Positions 57,601 through 64,000 of a stretch of 64,000 bases of DNA are shown here, in pieces (position 1 is the stretch's first letter; each line of letters starts with the position of its first letter). Below the pieces are notes generated by a model, which saw only the letters and a program-made list of their open reading frames with translations, was not told where the DNA came from and ran no database searches. Made by a program: the position numbers and the translations under genes. This stretch comes from Isoperla grammatica (taxonomy: Eukaryota > Arthropoda > Insecta > Plecoptera > Perlodidae), in contig OX246741.1 in NCBI GenBank assembly GCA_945910005.1, forward strand, positions 10,278,669 to 10,342,668, given 5' to 3'.

Positions 57601-58697
57601 TCGTCGTCACGTTCTCCGTGCTGTGCCTCGTGAGCCACTACTTCCACGACATCGACACCCCCGTACCCTCCGGCCTGGACGAGACCGCCTGTCGCTACAT
57701 CGTCGTCGTCCTAGTCGTGCTCCTCTCGCTCATCGAACTCGTCCACATCTTCCAGATGCCGCTGCTCTACTTGCGCGACGCAGAGTCGTGGCTCAAGATG
57801 AGTAGCTTCACTCTCTCCCTCGTCGTCACCTTCGCCCCCTCCGACGCGGGGGAGTGGCTACGTCACGTGACAACCATCGCCGTCCTCGTCACGTGGATGC
57901 AGTACCTCTACCTGATATCGCGCGTGCCCCGCGTCGGGTACTACATCCTCATGTTCGCCCGCGTCACCGTCAACGTCCTCTACGTCCTCGTGACCTTCTT
58001 GTTCCTGATCGTTGGGTTCGCCATCTCGTTCATGATCCAGTTCAAGGCCAACCCCCCGTTCAACACCCCCTGGGAGGCGCTTCTCAAGACCTTCGTCATG
58101 ATGACCGGGGACTTCGACTACGATGGTCTGTTCGGGGGTGACGACGATCTCGCTGCCTCTCCTCTCCTCGGGAGGATCGTGTTCCTCGTCTTCGTCGTGC
58201 TCGTCGGGATAGCCCTCATGAACCTCCTAGTAGGCATGGCCGTCAACGACATCGCCGGGCTCGAGATCAAGGGAAACATCACCCGTCTCCGTAAACAGGC
58301 CGAGTTCCTCAGCCTCCTGGAAGGGATGCTCGTGAACGCCCTCCCCGCTCGGCTTGGGGACGCACACAAACAGATCTCCACGGTTGTCCGGCTGTACCCC
58401 AACAAACCTCGCAAGGAAGCCCCGAACCCTCTCCCCCCCTCGCTCAAGGAGAAGATCCTGATGCGGGTGATGCGCGCGAGGGCCCAGGTCGTGGGGGAAC
58501 CAACACTCCAGGACATCTACGCACAGATCAGTTCGCTGTCCAACTCGGTCGACGTCATGAGTGGGGATCGAATCAAGGTCTCCGACCACGTCGACTCCGT
58601 CGGACCCATCCAAGACCTGATTAAACAGCTGGAGACCATAAAGCTCATGATTAGACAAGTGACGGAGCAACGCTCTAGTCCCAGAACACAAGATTAG
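51494..58697 (+). CDS. TRPA-family ankyrin-repeat cation channel, complete 7-exon gene (1059 aa)
   Basis: Exons: 51494-51621, 53011-53146, 53570-53761, 54435-54646, 55186-55408, 55855-56103, 56658-58697. They total 3180 nt, all junctions are GT-AG and all phases close. Residues about 30-590 hold roughly eleven ankyrin repeats (TALHxAA-type motifs). Six membrane segments lie at about 684-705, 726-745, 758-775, 783-805, 808-838 and 886-912. A pore helix and filter (FVMMTGDFDYD) at about 860-871 precedes S6, which ends MNLLVGMAVNDI. That ending and the pore are typical of TRPA channels, tetrameric plasma-membrane cation channels for heat, irritants or touch. Length and repeat number suit the painless/pyrexia-like group better than TRPA1 (17 or so repeats). 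The start ATG has G at -3 and +4. Intron 1 carries an eight-copy amplification of the exon 1/intron junction. Confidence 0.93.
51556..52338 (+). repeat. eight tandem copies of the TRPA exon 1 end plus donor site
   Basis: The true exon end is followed by copies starting at 51649, 51750, 51851, 51952, 52055, 52158 and 52261. The unit is 101 bp, or 103 bp in the later copies, which read CTGGACAC instead of CTACAC. Every copy keeps CTACAG before the exon segment and CAG/GTA at the donor. The last copy passes into unique intron sequence (GTATGTTACG). Copies are almost identical, so the expansion is young or homogenised. The segment between the acceptor-like and donor sites is 59 nt, so including one copy would shift the frame. 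Confidence 0.95.
52590..52775 (-). mobile_element. SINE family A copy in TRPA intron 1
   Basis: On the minus strand: GATAGAGGTGGTTAGCGGTA (box A), then GTCGCCTGTTCGAAACCGG (box B), then an AGGTTTTATTGAGTCG body. The sequence is inserted opposite to the gene. The tail is eroded. A G12 run lies just upstream at 52494-52505. Confidence 0.6.
53011..53146 (+). CDS. TRPA exon 2 (residues 43-88)
   Basis: The acceptor TCTCTCTGCGCAG is strong. It encodes LLAHGASVDA and a full ankyrin unit with TIHVAALFGHLAVLRVLVERG. It ends TGC TCG/GTTAGT, phase 0. Confidence 0.9.
53346..53450. repeat. TCAAA pentanucleotide microsatellite (21 copies) in TRPA intron 2
   Basis: A pure array of 105 bp, about 120 bp upstream of the exon 3 acceptor. 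Length variation here would alter intron 2 only. Confidence 0.97.
53570..53761 (+). CDS. TRPA exon 3 (residues 89-152)
   Basis: After the acceptor TTCTTTTCTTCCAG, it encodes the ankyrin unit with SPLHLAAWAGSRECLVFLLE and a polar linker ending HQALHGK. The donor is AAG/GTAGGT, phase 0; length 192 nt. Confidence 0.9.
54186..54380. repeat. two-copy tandem duplication in TRPA intron 3, unit 101 bp
   Basis: TCCTGGAGTGGAC starts at 54190 and again at 54291. Copies share GCGGGATGGCGAGGTCATAT and end CAATTCTCTCTGGAT. The second copy has lost a short GTGGTC stretch. It sits just upstream of exon 4. Confidence 0.88.
54435..54646 (+). CDS. TRPA exon 4 (residues 153-223)
   Basis: TALHVASQLAHVECVKCLLE is an ankyrin unit, followed by TSLDVVGERL and an acidic glycine-rich linker. 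The acceptor is ambiguous. GTGACGTAG (start 54435) has the better pyrimidine context. CTGGAG (start 54450) also keeps phase 0 and would remove five residues. An in-frame TAG at 54432 rules out any earlier start. The donor is AGAG/GTACAG, phase 2. Confidence 0.82.
54757..54902. mobile_element. 146 bp MITE in TRPA intron 4
   Basis: Perfect 27 bp terminal inverted repeats: GGGCCGGTATTTCAATGTCC at the left is mirrored by GGACATTGAAATACCGGCCC at the right, extending inward by TTTAACT complementarity. Non-coding. The target duplication is not evident. A second copy lacking the outer GGGCCGGTATT ends follows at 54916-55041. Confidence 0.85.
54916..55041. mobile_element. truncated tandem copy of the same MITE
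   Basis: It has the same body (TTCAATGTCCAGTTAAAG to TTTAACTGGACATTGAA) without the outermost 10-11 bases on each side. CTAATG follows both copies, so this probably arose by local duplication and not by a second insertion. Confidence 0.8.
55186..55408 (+). CDS. TRPA exon 5 (residues 223-297)
   Basis: Enters with G completing the split arginine codon, giving RFPRTIQILISAGAKI. A second ankyrin unit, TPLHVAVARRLSQPLK, ends at the donor AAG/GTAGGA, phase 0. The repeat continues in exon 6 (VILEACR), so the intron splits an ankyrin unit. Confidence 0.9.
55855..56103 (+). CDS. TRPA exon 6 (residues 298-380)
   Basis: After CTCTTCTGCAG, it encodes the end of one ankyrin unit and two more (TALHAAVTDQWGTGVNILLE and TVLHLAAATGNSEILAELL). 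The donor is GGG/GTAAGC, phase 0. A GG/GGTAAG reading is excluded by the exon 7 frame. Confidence 0.9.
56658..58697 (+). CDS. TRPA exon 7: last ankyrin repeats, channel domain, C-terminus (residues 381-1059)
   Basis: The acceptor TGCTGCTTCCAG opens a 2040 nt exon, markedly GC-rich against its surroundings. Ankyrin units start at about residues 391, 426, 456, 520 and 553. A basic/acidic low-complexity linker at about 500-517 interrupts them. S1-S6 occupy about 684-912, with short loops and a pore loop of DFDYDGLFGGDDDLA type carrying many acidic residues, which is compatible with cation selection. The C-terminal 147 residues hold a predicted coiled region (LIKQLETIKLMIRQV) that could assist tetramer formation. 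The stop is TAG at 58695-58697. Confidence 0.93.
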   Translation, partial: AQILDTTNNAGETALYCAVGGGSIECVSLLVSANADISTTTVDELNVLHRAAELNHPEILDLLLRQGKGSLKDTDAILVAASRGFTGCVEVLVRHGCMALEAEPSEDHSSLRSVSIPRGSRPRRPSPKEEEPKARVRGEESALHLAAAGGHASVVEVLLRQNAALVRKKDAQGRTPIHNACRHGHRECVSLLLASRADLSVRCKDGDDDVTAMELLMRNIARPVTFLEKSFDAAITVNDRSLNDSEVVVTVDYGILDTGGKDRDQLRVVDALTKTGNRFGQQTLLLHPLIESFLYLKWRKMSPYFYALIAFYTVFVVTFSVLCLVSHYFHDIDTPVPSGLDETACRYIVVVLVVLLSLIELVHIFQMPLLYLRDAESWLKMSSFTLSLVVTFAPSDAGEWLRHVTTIAVLVTWMQYLYLISRVPRVGYYILMFARVTVNVLYVLVTFLFLIVGFAISFMIQFKANPPFNTPWEALLKTFVMMTGDFDYDGLFGGDDDLAASPLLGRIVFLVFVVLVGIALMNLLVGMAVNDIAGLEIKGNITRLRKQAEFLSLLEGMLVNALPARLGDAHKQISTVVRLYPNKPRKEAPNPLPPSLKEKILMRVMRARAQVVGEPTLQDIYAQISSLSNSVDVMSGDRIKVSDHVDSVGPIQDLIKQLETIKLMIRQVTEQRSSPRTQD

Positions 58698-58779
58698 ATC
58701 ATTCACCTTGGATATAACATTATATTATATTATCCCTTCACGTTTTCTCGCTGATATTTGAAACAAGAATAAGGAATTG

Positions 58780-58785
58780 AATAAA
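58780..58785 (+). terminator. TRPA polyadenylation signal, proximal
   Basis: AATAAA lies 83 bases after the TRPA stop codon. A second AATAAA at 59015-59020 could give a longer 3' end. It is followed by a short ACAAT microsatellite (about 59024-59046). Which one is used cannot be seen from sequence. Confidence 0.65.
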
Positions 58786-59376
58786 ATGTGGTTCATTGCA
58801 AGTTGTACTTGTACTATGGCAAAGATCAATGCTGTTCAAGAATAATCGTTCTGCTATTCCATCAGATGTATATGTGTAATTATTATTGACCTGTATTAGT
58901 CCCTGATCACTGTAATATTATATTTTTCTTATCATTGTATTATATACTGCTTATCTTATTCATATTAGCTATTCGCTCTCTCCCCCCTCTGATATACACT
59001 GTACATGTATTGTGAATAAAGAAATACAATACAATACAATACAATAATCTCTGGTCTCTATAAGACATTCGTGCTTTAAGATAGATTTCCTTGTATTTTC
59101 CTACCTATTCAAAATATAGACCAGACGCATTCTGGTGGCAAGGAAATAAACTATTATGAGGATGAGTTAAGCTGTCAATTGTGTATTGTTGCTTCATTGT
59201 TATATCACCGATGGCACAGATAAGGAGGTTGCTTAGCAGCGCTATCTATGTGGCTCCACTGTACTGATGGCAGGTTGTAGTCAGGCGTACCCCGACGATA
59301 ACAATGCAGACAGAACATGCTCGACATTGTTGCGTCGCGTCTTGCGTTGCTTCGGTTTCACTGAGACGGCCGTAAG

Positions 59377-59523
59377 ATGGAAGAGGAACAGCAGGCTGCT
59401 GTTGTACAGTCACCCATCTTGGACAGCCTCAAAGACCCACTGGTCTGGGCTAGACTGACTACCGGGATACGAATAGAAGACCTCCAGGAGAAGAGATATC
59501 CCGAGGCCCTAGATCTCATCAAG
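59377..59523 (+). CDS. acetyltransferase exon 1 (residues 1-49)
   Basis: MEEEQQAAVVQSP, then a helix DLQEKRYPEALDLIK; donor AAG/GTAAGC, phase 0. An upstream ATG at 59267 begins an out-of-frame 63-codon frame that overlaps this start; if transcribed it would be an upstream ORF. Confidence 0.85.
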
Positions 59524-62500
59524 GTAAGCTATGACCATCGTCAATAAAGAAGTTTAGATAAAATATGCTGATTGCTGAATGGAATGCAAAACTTATCTAG
59601 TTCAGTATGTTTTAAACACCAATACTCAGCAGTTGGTAAAAAAGTGATACTTCTTTGGTTTCTCAGCTTATTATACATTAGGACTAGGTCAGTCAGTAGT
59701 GAGTTAATGACTGATTCAGTATGTTACCATTCGTCACCCGTCTGGGCCAGGGTGACTCTGCCTGTCGTAAGAGGCGACTAAAAGGCCGACGTCCTACTAA
59801 CAGTACATCGTAAAAGCATAAATAGTAATAATAATTATTATTATCAGCCAGCAAGTGGGAGATTCAAGTAAAACTTTGTTATAACTTTCATTCTTGCAAG
59901 ACCATCGTTCATCGTTGTTCCAAGCTCCATGTCTGTCTGATAGACCCACTTCATCACGGAAGAGACGCTATGTCTGTCTGTCTATCTGATAGACCCACTT
60001 CATCACGGAAGAGACGCTATGTCTGTCTGTCTGTCTCTGATAGACCCTCTTCATCACGGAAGAGACGCTATGTCTGTCTGTCTGTCTGTCTGATAGACCC
60101 ACTTCATCACGGAAGAGACGCTATGTCTGTCTGTCTGTCTCTGATAGACCCACTTCATCACGGAAGAGACGCTATGTCTGTCTGTCTCTGATAGACCCAC
60201 TTCATCACGCAAGAGACGCTATGTCTGTCTGTCTCTGTCTCTGATAGACCCACTTCATCACGGAAGAGATGCTATGTCTGTCTGTCTGTCTCTGATAGAC
60301 CCACTTCATCACGGAAGAGACTCTATGTCGGTCTGTGGAGATATCGACAGACGAAGAGTCGGTAGAATGTTTCCTGGAGGCGGCGAAGTTCTGGATGAGG
60401 GACACAGCCTCGTTGATCGCAGTCGAGGAGGGTTCGGACAAGGTGGTGGGGTTGCTGCTCAACCGCGTCACCTCGCAGTTGGAGCGAACCAGGACCTTCA
60501 GCAGGATAAGAGTGAGTGGGGGAGGGGGGGGGGGGGGTACTCAACCGCGTCACCTCGCAGTTGGAGCGAACCAGGACCTTCAGCAGGATAAGAGTGAGTG
60601 GGGGAGGGGTACTCAACCGCGTCACCTCGCAGTTGGAGCGAACCAGGACCTTCAGCAGGATAAGAGTGAGTGGGGGGAGGGGGGGGGGGGGTACTCAACC
60701 GCGTCACGTCGCAGTTGGAGCGAACCAGGACCTTCAGCAGGATAAGAGTGAGTGGGGGGGGGGGCGGGGGGGGTTTACTCAACCGCGTCACCTCGCAGTT
60801 GGAGCGAACCAGGACCTTCAGCAGGATAAGAGTGAGTGGGGGAGGGGGGGGGGGGGGTACTCAACCGCGTCACCTCGCAGTTGGAGCGAACCAGGACCTT
60901 CAGCAGGATAAGAGTGAGTGGGGGGAGGGGGGGGGGGGGTACTCAACCGCGTCACGTCGCAGTTGGAGCGAACCAGGACCTTCAGCAGGATAAGAGTGAG
61001 TGAGGGGAGGGGGCGGGGGGGGTTTACTCAACTGCGTCACGGCGCAAGTGGAGCGAACCAGGATAAGAGTGAGTGAATGGTACTTACCCAGGTGGTAATA
61101 GCTTTCAAGCTTTCATAAAGAGCACCCGAATGGTGTTGTTGCTTAAAACTGTTAGAAATAAAGGGTAATTCCTCGAGCTGTCTTCTTTTGAGTCTAATCT
61201 CAAAATAACTATTATTGCAAAAAAGTTAACTTTTGACGAAAAGAAGTTGGGGCACTGCCCTAGACCCCGTATGACATTCTCTTCATTTCCCTTTGGTTCC
61301 TAGTCGGGCCACAGCTAGTTATTTGTCATGGATCTTCTTAGTCCCCATGGTTCTTGAGCACGGATGGGCGACGTGACAATGTTTCTAGATCATGGAGAAG
61401 CAAGGCGAGGCCTTCATGAAGGTGATGCAACTGCGCTGGCACATCCACAAGACCTTTGACGTCTTCGAGCAATACGAGGTTGATACGTACTTCCGCGTCT
61501 ACGGCATTTGCGTCCACCCTCGCCACAGGGGGAAAGGTGAGTCCTGGGTGGAAGATGCCTCCTTTACCGGACAACTTTTATTACACAAGATATCGATTGG
61601 TTTGAAACAGGACAGCCTTTGATTCTTTCCTCTCTTCTGCTAGTATTTCCATCTAGATTATCTGTTAAACATCTTGGTCTGGCTTTGATACTTCCGTCAA
61701 ATCAATCAATCGATCTTCATTAACTTCTTTCTCCGCTTGCTCGTTTCACTTCCTCATTTGTCTCTCTTCCAAACAATCATTAACATTCTCTTGTTAACAT
61801 TCTCTTGTAACACACTACTCTCGAATGCCTCTATAACCTCTTATTGTCTCATTTTGAAAATATAGTACACGTTTCCAGTCTTGGGCAAGTTACCCCAAAA
61901 AAAGGAACTTTAAAAAATAAAGTTACTTTTGCTTAAATAGAACTGATCCAAGTTCCCGTTCGTTTTCAAAAAAAGGAACTGAAACGTAGCTCAAAACGAA
62001 CATAGTTCCTTTCACGTTATCTAATTCTTCCGATTATCACTCGCGGACTCACCCGGTCTCCGTTCGCTTCCACCACTCGGAATCTGACAAGGGGCGGCGC
62101 CGAAAACACGGGAAGTATACCAAGATATTTTTAATACTGAAGTTGACGATATCAGGTACTGAAATTCAGCGGGACCTCGACGATGAAAGGAACGTTAAAT
62201 TCATTCCAAGTTCCCAACAAATAGTAGAAAAGGAACGTGTTCCCAAAAACGTTCCTAAAAAAGGAACGCCCCCCCCCCCCCCCCCCCCCCCCCCAAGACT
62301 GCATTTTTCACATATAGATTTATTTTTTCCGTAGCTTTCCACGGATTTCTTTATGAATGACCGGTCAATTTGTCATATAGTCTGTATATTACCTATGTTG
62401 CTCCTTCCCCTGTGTGTTCACTTGTCTGTTGCAGGGGTCGGTATGGGGTTGATGAAGAGCGGGTTGCATCTAGCCGAGGCCATGGGGATGCCTGTCATGA

Positions 62501-62871
62501 TGGGTATCTTCACATCTGCTCGGAGCCAATCGCTGGGATTCAAGCTCGGTAAGTACGTTCCCTTGTCTGCACTTGTCCGTTGCAGTGGGCTGCGTCTAGC
62601 CGAGGTCATGGTGAAACACAAGCAAATATTTCTGTTAGGTGGCTTGGTTAATGTTATCTACATAATGCTCTTTCTCCCGACAGGTATGGACATGTTATTC
62701 GAACTGAACTACGGTGACTGGAAGACGGAGGATGAAGACGTAATATTCGAAAACCCGGGGGTTGGCAACTACTCTGCCATGGTGATGGGAATGAGGGTGC
62801 GAGACAACACCCCCAAGCCTCTCGCACTCTACAACTACGAGAGTAAGCTTAATGATGAAGAAAAGAAATAA
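59377..62871 (+). CDS. aralkylamine N-acetyltransferase-like GNAT enzyme, complete 5-exon gene (269 aa)
   Basis: Exons: 59377-59523, 60299-60511, 61389-61536, 62435-62548, 62684-62871. They total 810 nt and all phases close. The fold is that of the insect aralkylamine/arylalkylamine N-acetyltransferase family (cytosolic acetyl-CoA-dependent acylation of dopamine, serotonin, octopamine or polyamines; roles in neurotransmitter inactivation and cuticle sclerotisation). Seen here: THFITEETLCRSV with an acidic DEES turn at about 50-72, then the strand FRVYGICVHPRHRGKG at about 156-170. The latter carries R-x-x-G-x-G, the acetyl-CoA pyrophosphate loop. Next come GMGLMKSGLHLAEAMGMP and the C-terminal GFKLG. 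Length is within the family range. Intron 3 splits the pyrophosphate loop glycine. It lies 680 bp after the TRPA stop. Substrate cannot be told from sequence. Confidence 0.9.
59939..60337 (+). repeat. eight tandem copies of the exon 2 acceptor plus first exon bases
   Basis: The unit (47-53 bp) is a TCTG-rich pyrimidine tract ending CTGATAG, followed by ACCCACTTCATCACGGAAGA and GACGCTATGTC. Acceptor junctions lie before 59944, 59993, 60044, 60097, 60148, 60195, 60248 and 60299. Only the last continues into open coding sequence. Entering at 60248 would meet TGA and TAG in frame before the true junction. The (TCTG)n tract probably promoted slippage or unequal exchange. Confidence 0.95.
60299..60511 (+). 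CDS. acetyltransferase exon 2 (residues 50-120)
   Basis: Chosen start: the phase-0 frame extends upstream unbroken to the eighth CTGATAG, giving THFITEETLCRSVEIS. The exon continues FLEAAKFWMRDTASLIAVEE and VVGLLLNRVTSQLE, helix-strand elements of the GNAT N-terminal half. The donor is ATAAGA/GTGAGT, phase 0. Both of its boundaries are tandemly amplified in the flanking introns. Confidence 0.85.
60456..61075 (+). repeat. eight tandem copies of the exon 2 end plus donor, with poly-G
   Basis: GTGAGT donors occur at 60512 (true), 60594, 60666, 60748, 60832, 60914, 60996 and 61069 (degenerate). The unit is about 82 bp (two intervals of 72-73): CTCAACCGCGTCACCTCGCAG, shown here as its recognisable core, then TTGGAGCGAACCAGGACC, then TTCAGCAGGATAAGA, then GTGAGTGGGGG and a G run. 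In each copy the stretch from CGCAG to the donor is exactly 33 nt and phase 0 (LERTRTFSRIR), so it could in principle act as an in-frame microexon. Confidence 0.95.
61389..61536 (+). CDS. acetyltransferase exon 3 (residues 121-170)
   Basis: Acceptor GTTTCTAG, then IMEKQGEAFMKVMQL and the core strand DTYFRVYGICVHPRHRGKG containing the acetyl-CoA loop. The donor is AAAG/GTGAGT, phase 1, inside the loop glycine codon. Confidence 0.9.
61537..62434. other. acetyltransferase intron 3: poly-C run, no exon
   Basis: C26 at 62269-62294 is the longest homopolymer in the window. GTTCC/GGAAC-rich repetition at about 61900-62270 (AAAAAAGGAACT-type) gives local inverted repeats. Nothing coding was recognised. 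Confidence 0.6.
62435..62548 (+). CDS. acetyltransferase exon 4 (residues 170-208)
   Basis: Acceptor CTTGTCTGTTGCAG. It encodes GVGMGLMKSGLHLAEAMGMP and FTSARSQSLGFKLG, the helix and strand pair following the acetyl-CoA loop. The donor is CTCG/GTAAGT, phase 1. Confidence 0.9.
62561..62611 (+). repeat. degenerate second copy of the exon 4 acceptor and exon start, in intron 4
   Basis: ACTTGTCCGTTGCAG followed by TGCGTCTAGCCGAGGTCATG resembles the true ACTTGTCTGTTGCAG and TGCATCTAGCCGAGGCCATG upstream, with about 27 bases lost between. It is older and more diverged than the eight-copy arrays. Confidence 0.8.
62684..62871 (+). CDS. acetyltransferase exon 5 (residues 208-269)
   Basis: Acceptor TTTCTCCCGACAG. 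It encodes MDMLFELNYGDW, an acidic stretch TEDEDVIFENP and the C-terminal strand SAMVMGMRV. The stop is TAA at 62869-62871. An AATAAA (62867-62872) overlaps the stop codon. Confidence 0.9.
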
Positions 62872-64000
62872 ACAACGCTTGCCAGAGGGCTCGAATTATG
62901 CATCATCTATCATATTATTTATAGGTTATAATATTGCTACTTTTACAGTTTACATTAATATTATATTTTACTTTTCAACAAGTCTACAGTTCATTTTTTG
63001 TCTTATTCACTGTGTGCCCCTTTCTAATTGATGTAGCTAAAGCATGAGCAAGTCGTTTTACGTCAATTACAACTTTAAAGACATAAAATATAATTCAGGT
63101 TACTCCTACAACCAGTACTTCCTGCTGACAACCAGAAGTGCCATATCACCTTAGAACCATTTAGACTCGTTGAAACGATAGCGAGTGTGTCAACTACTGC
63201 ATTAAAATCTTAGTTTAGTACAAAACAATATTTTTCATATCAGTGTAATACAATATAAACATTCTAAACAGAAACCAATTTAATATATACTTCTGTTAGC
63301 TGCAGATTAGCTTAGTTTCAGGAAAGATTACACACCAGAATTTCAGTACTTATTGTTATGTTGCATTTGTTAAGTGAAAGGTCATCTAGGCACATCTAAC
63401 TAAACTGATCAAGATTTATTTAGAAGCATAATTGCAATTGCATGAGCATTGCTTTGTGGAGTACCAAAGACTCTTTGAGTCAACGGTGCAGGCTCTTTCC
63501 GCATATGCCGTCAGTATTAAAGTACATTATAGGCCTACTACTCAACGATATGATGACATAAAATAGTGGTCAGCCATTGGTGAACAAAGTCAACATTGCT
63601 CATTCTCAACATGTTTTAGCATCAGTGTTACCAAAATGTGATCAACAATCTACATGTTTTAATGTCCAACTCGTGATTAAGGTGGCCACAATACCCTACT
63701 TACCAACCAGCAACCTAGTACACTTACACACATGCAAGAAGAAAGGAATCTATTCTACACAAACTGACTCTAGGATGGACAAGAACTGTCAAAGGAAGTT
63801 ACTGCTTACAGTGGCAACGATTCAGTACACTGGCCTTCAACAATGTAACAAACAAATAAAATGAATGAAATATTTTTTTTTAACAATGTAACTTTGCATT
63901 GGCGCCTGGCCATTCTCTTCAGAAGCCCCTAGAGGGTAAAGTTACATTTTATTATATCAACAATAATTGCAAACAGCATTATCAATGCACCAAGAATTAA
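62872..64000. other. 3' flank of the acetyltransferase gene
   Basis: AT-rich with no further exon visible. AATAAA at 63855-63860, about 1 kb downstream, is a candidate distal polyadenylation signal. The 95-codon frame at 63577-63864 matches nothing I know and may be 3' untranslated sequence. Confidence 0.45.

Noticed and set aside
57548..58516. Arginine/proline-rich frames on both strands over the TRPA channel exon
   Set aside because: Shadows of a GC-rich exon in other frames; the transmembrane frame is the conserved one.
59970..60337. Open frame of repeated MSVCL-type peptide
   Set aside because: It arises from the TCTG-rich acceptor array and is intronic by the gene model.
60274..60993. 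Several glycine-rich frames of 97-136 codons on both strands
   Set aside because: They read through poly-G and the donor array in intron 2 of the acetyltransferase; only 60299-60511 fits splice phases and family structure.

Overview
This is nuclear DNA of an animal, most likely an arthropod (insect or crustacean). The genes are split by introns with GT-AG junctions. Exons are GC-rich and sit in AT-rich, repeat-laden DNA. The gene families (an invertebrate-type TRPA channel, an insect-type aralkylamine N-acetyltransferase), the Ty3/gypsy element and the tRNA-derived SINEs fit this group. I cannot name the species.

Layout. From 1 to about 51.4 kb the window is almost free of recognisable coding sequence. 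The exceptions are one short minus-strand exon (11489-11629), which I read as the first coding exon of an MRL-family (MIG-10/RIAM/lamellipodin) cytoskeletal adaptor, and a young LTR retrotransposon (14421-19588). That element has almost identical 1.45 kb LTRs and a single internal ORF fusing a shortened gag in frame to integrase. The rest of this part is SINEs, small foldback elements (several with clear target-site duplications), tandem duplications, minisatellites, a 276 bp AATA microsatellite and an unusual number of long poly-G/poly-C runs. From 51.5 to 62.9 kb two complete plus-strand genes follow each other closely. The first is a seven-exon TRPA-family ankyrin cation channel of 1059 residues (51494-58697). 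The second is a five-exon GNAT-fold aralkylamine N-acetyltransferase-like gene of 269 residues (59377-62871). I built both models from splice sites, and every exon phase closes.

Most notable observations. (1) In the two adjacent genes, exon/intron junctions have been tandemly amplified with their splice signals intact: the TRPA exon 1 donor (8 copies), the acetyltransferase exon 2 acceptor (8 copies) and the same exon's donor (8 copies). There is also a degenerate second copy of the exon 4 acceptor. (2) Tiny, nearly perfect palindromes (22-86 bp) are flanked by 5-9 bp direct repeats, as if inserted as mobile units. (3) The retrotransposon carries an in-frame gag-integrase fusion lacking protease, reverse transcriptase and RNase H.

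The genes are probably not a functional unit. The channel is a sensory/thermal-type membrane protein, the acetyltransferase is a cytosolic monoamine or polyamine enzyme, and the MRL adaptor acts at talin and actin. They are simply neighbours.
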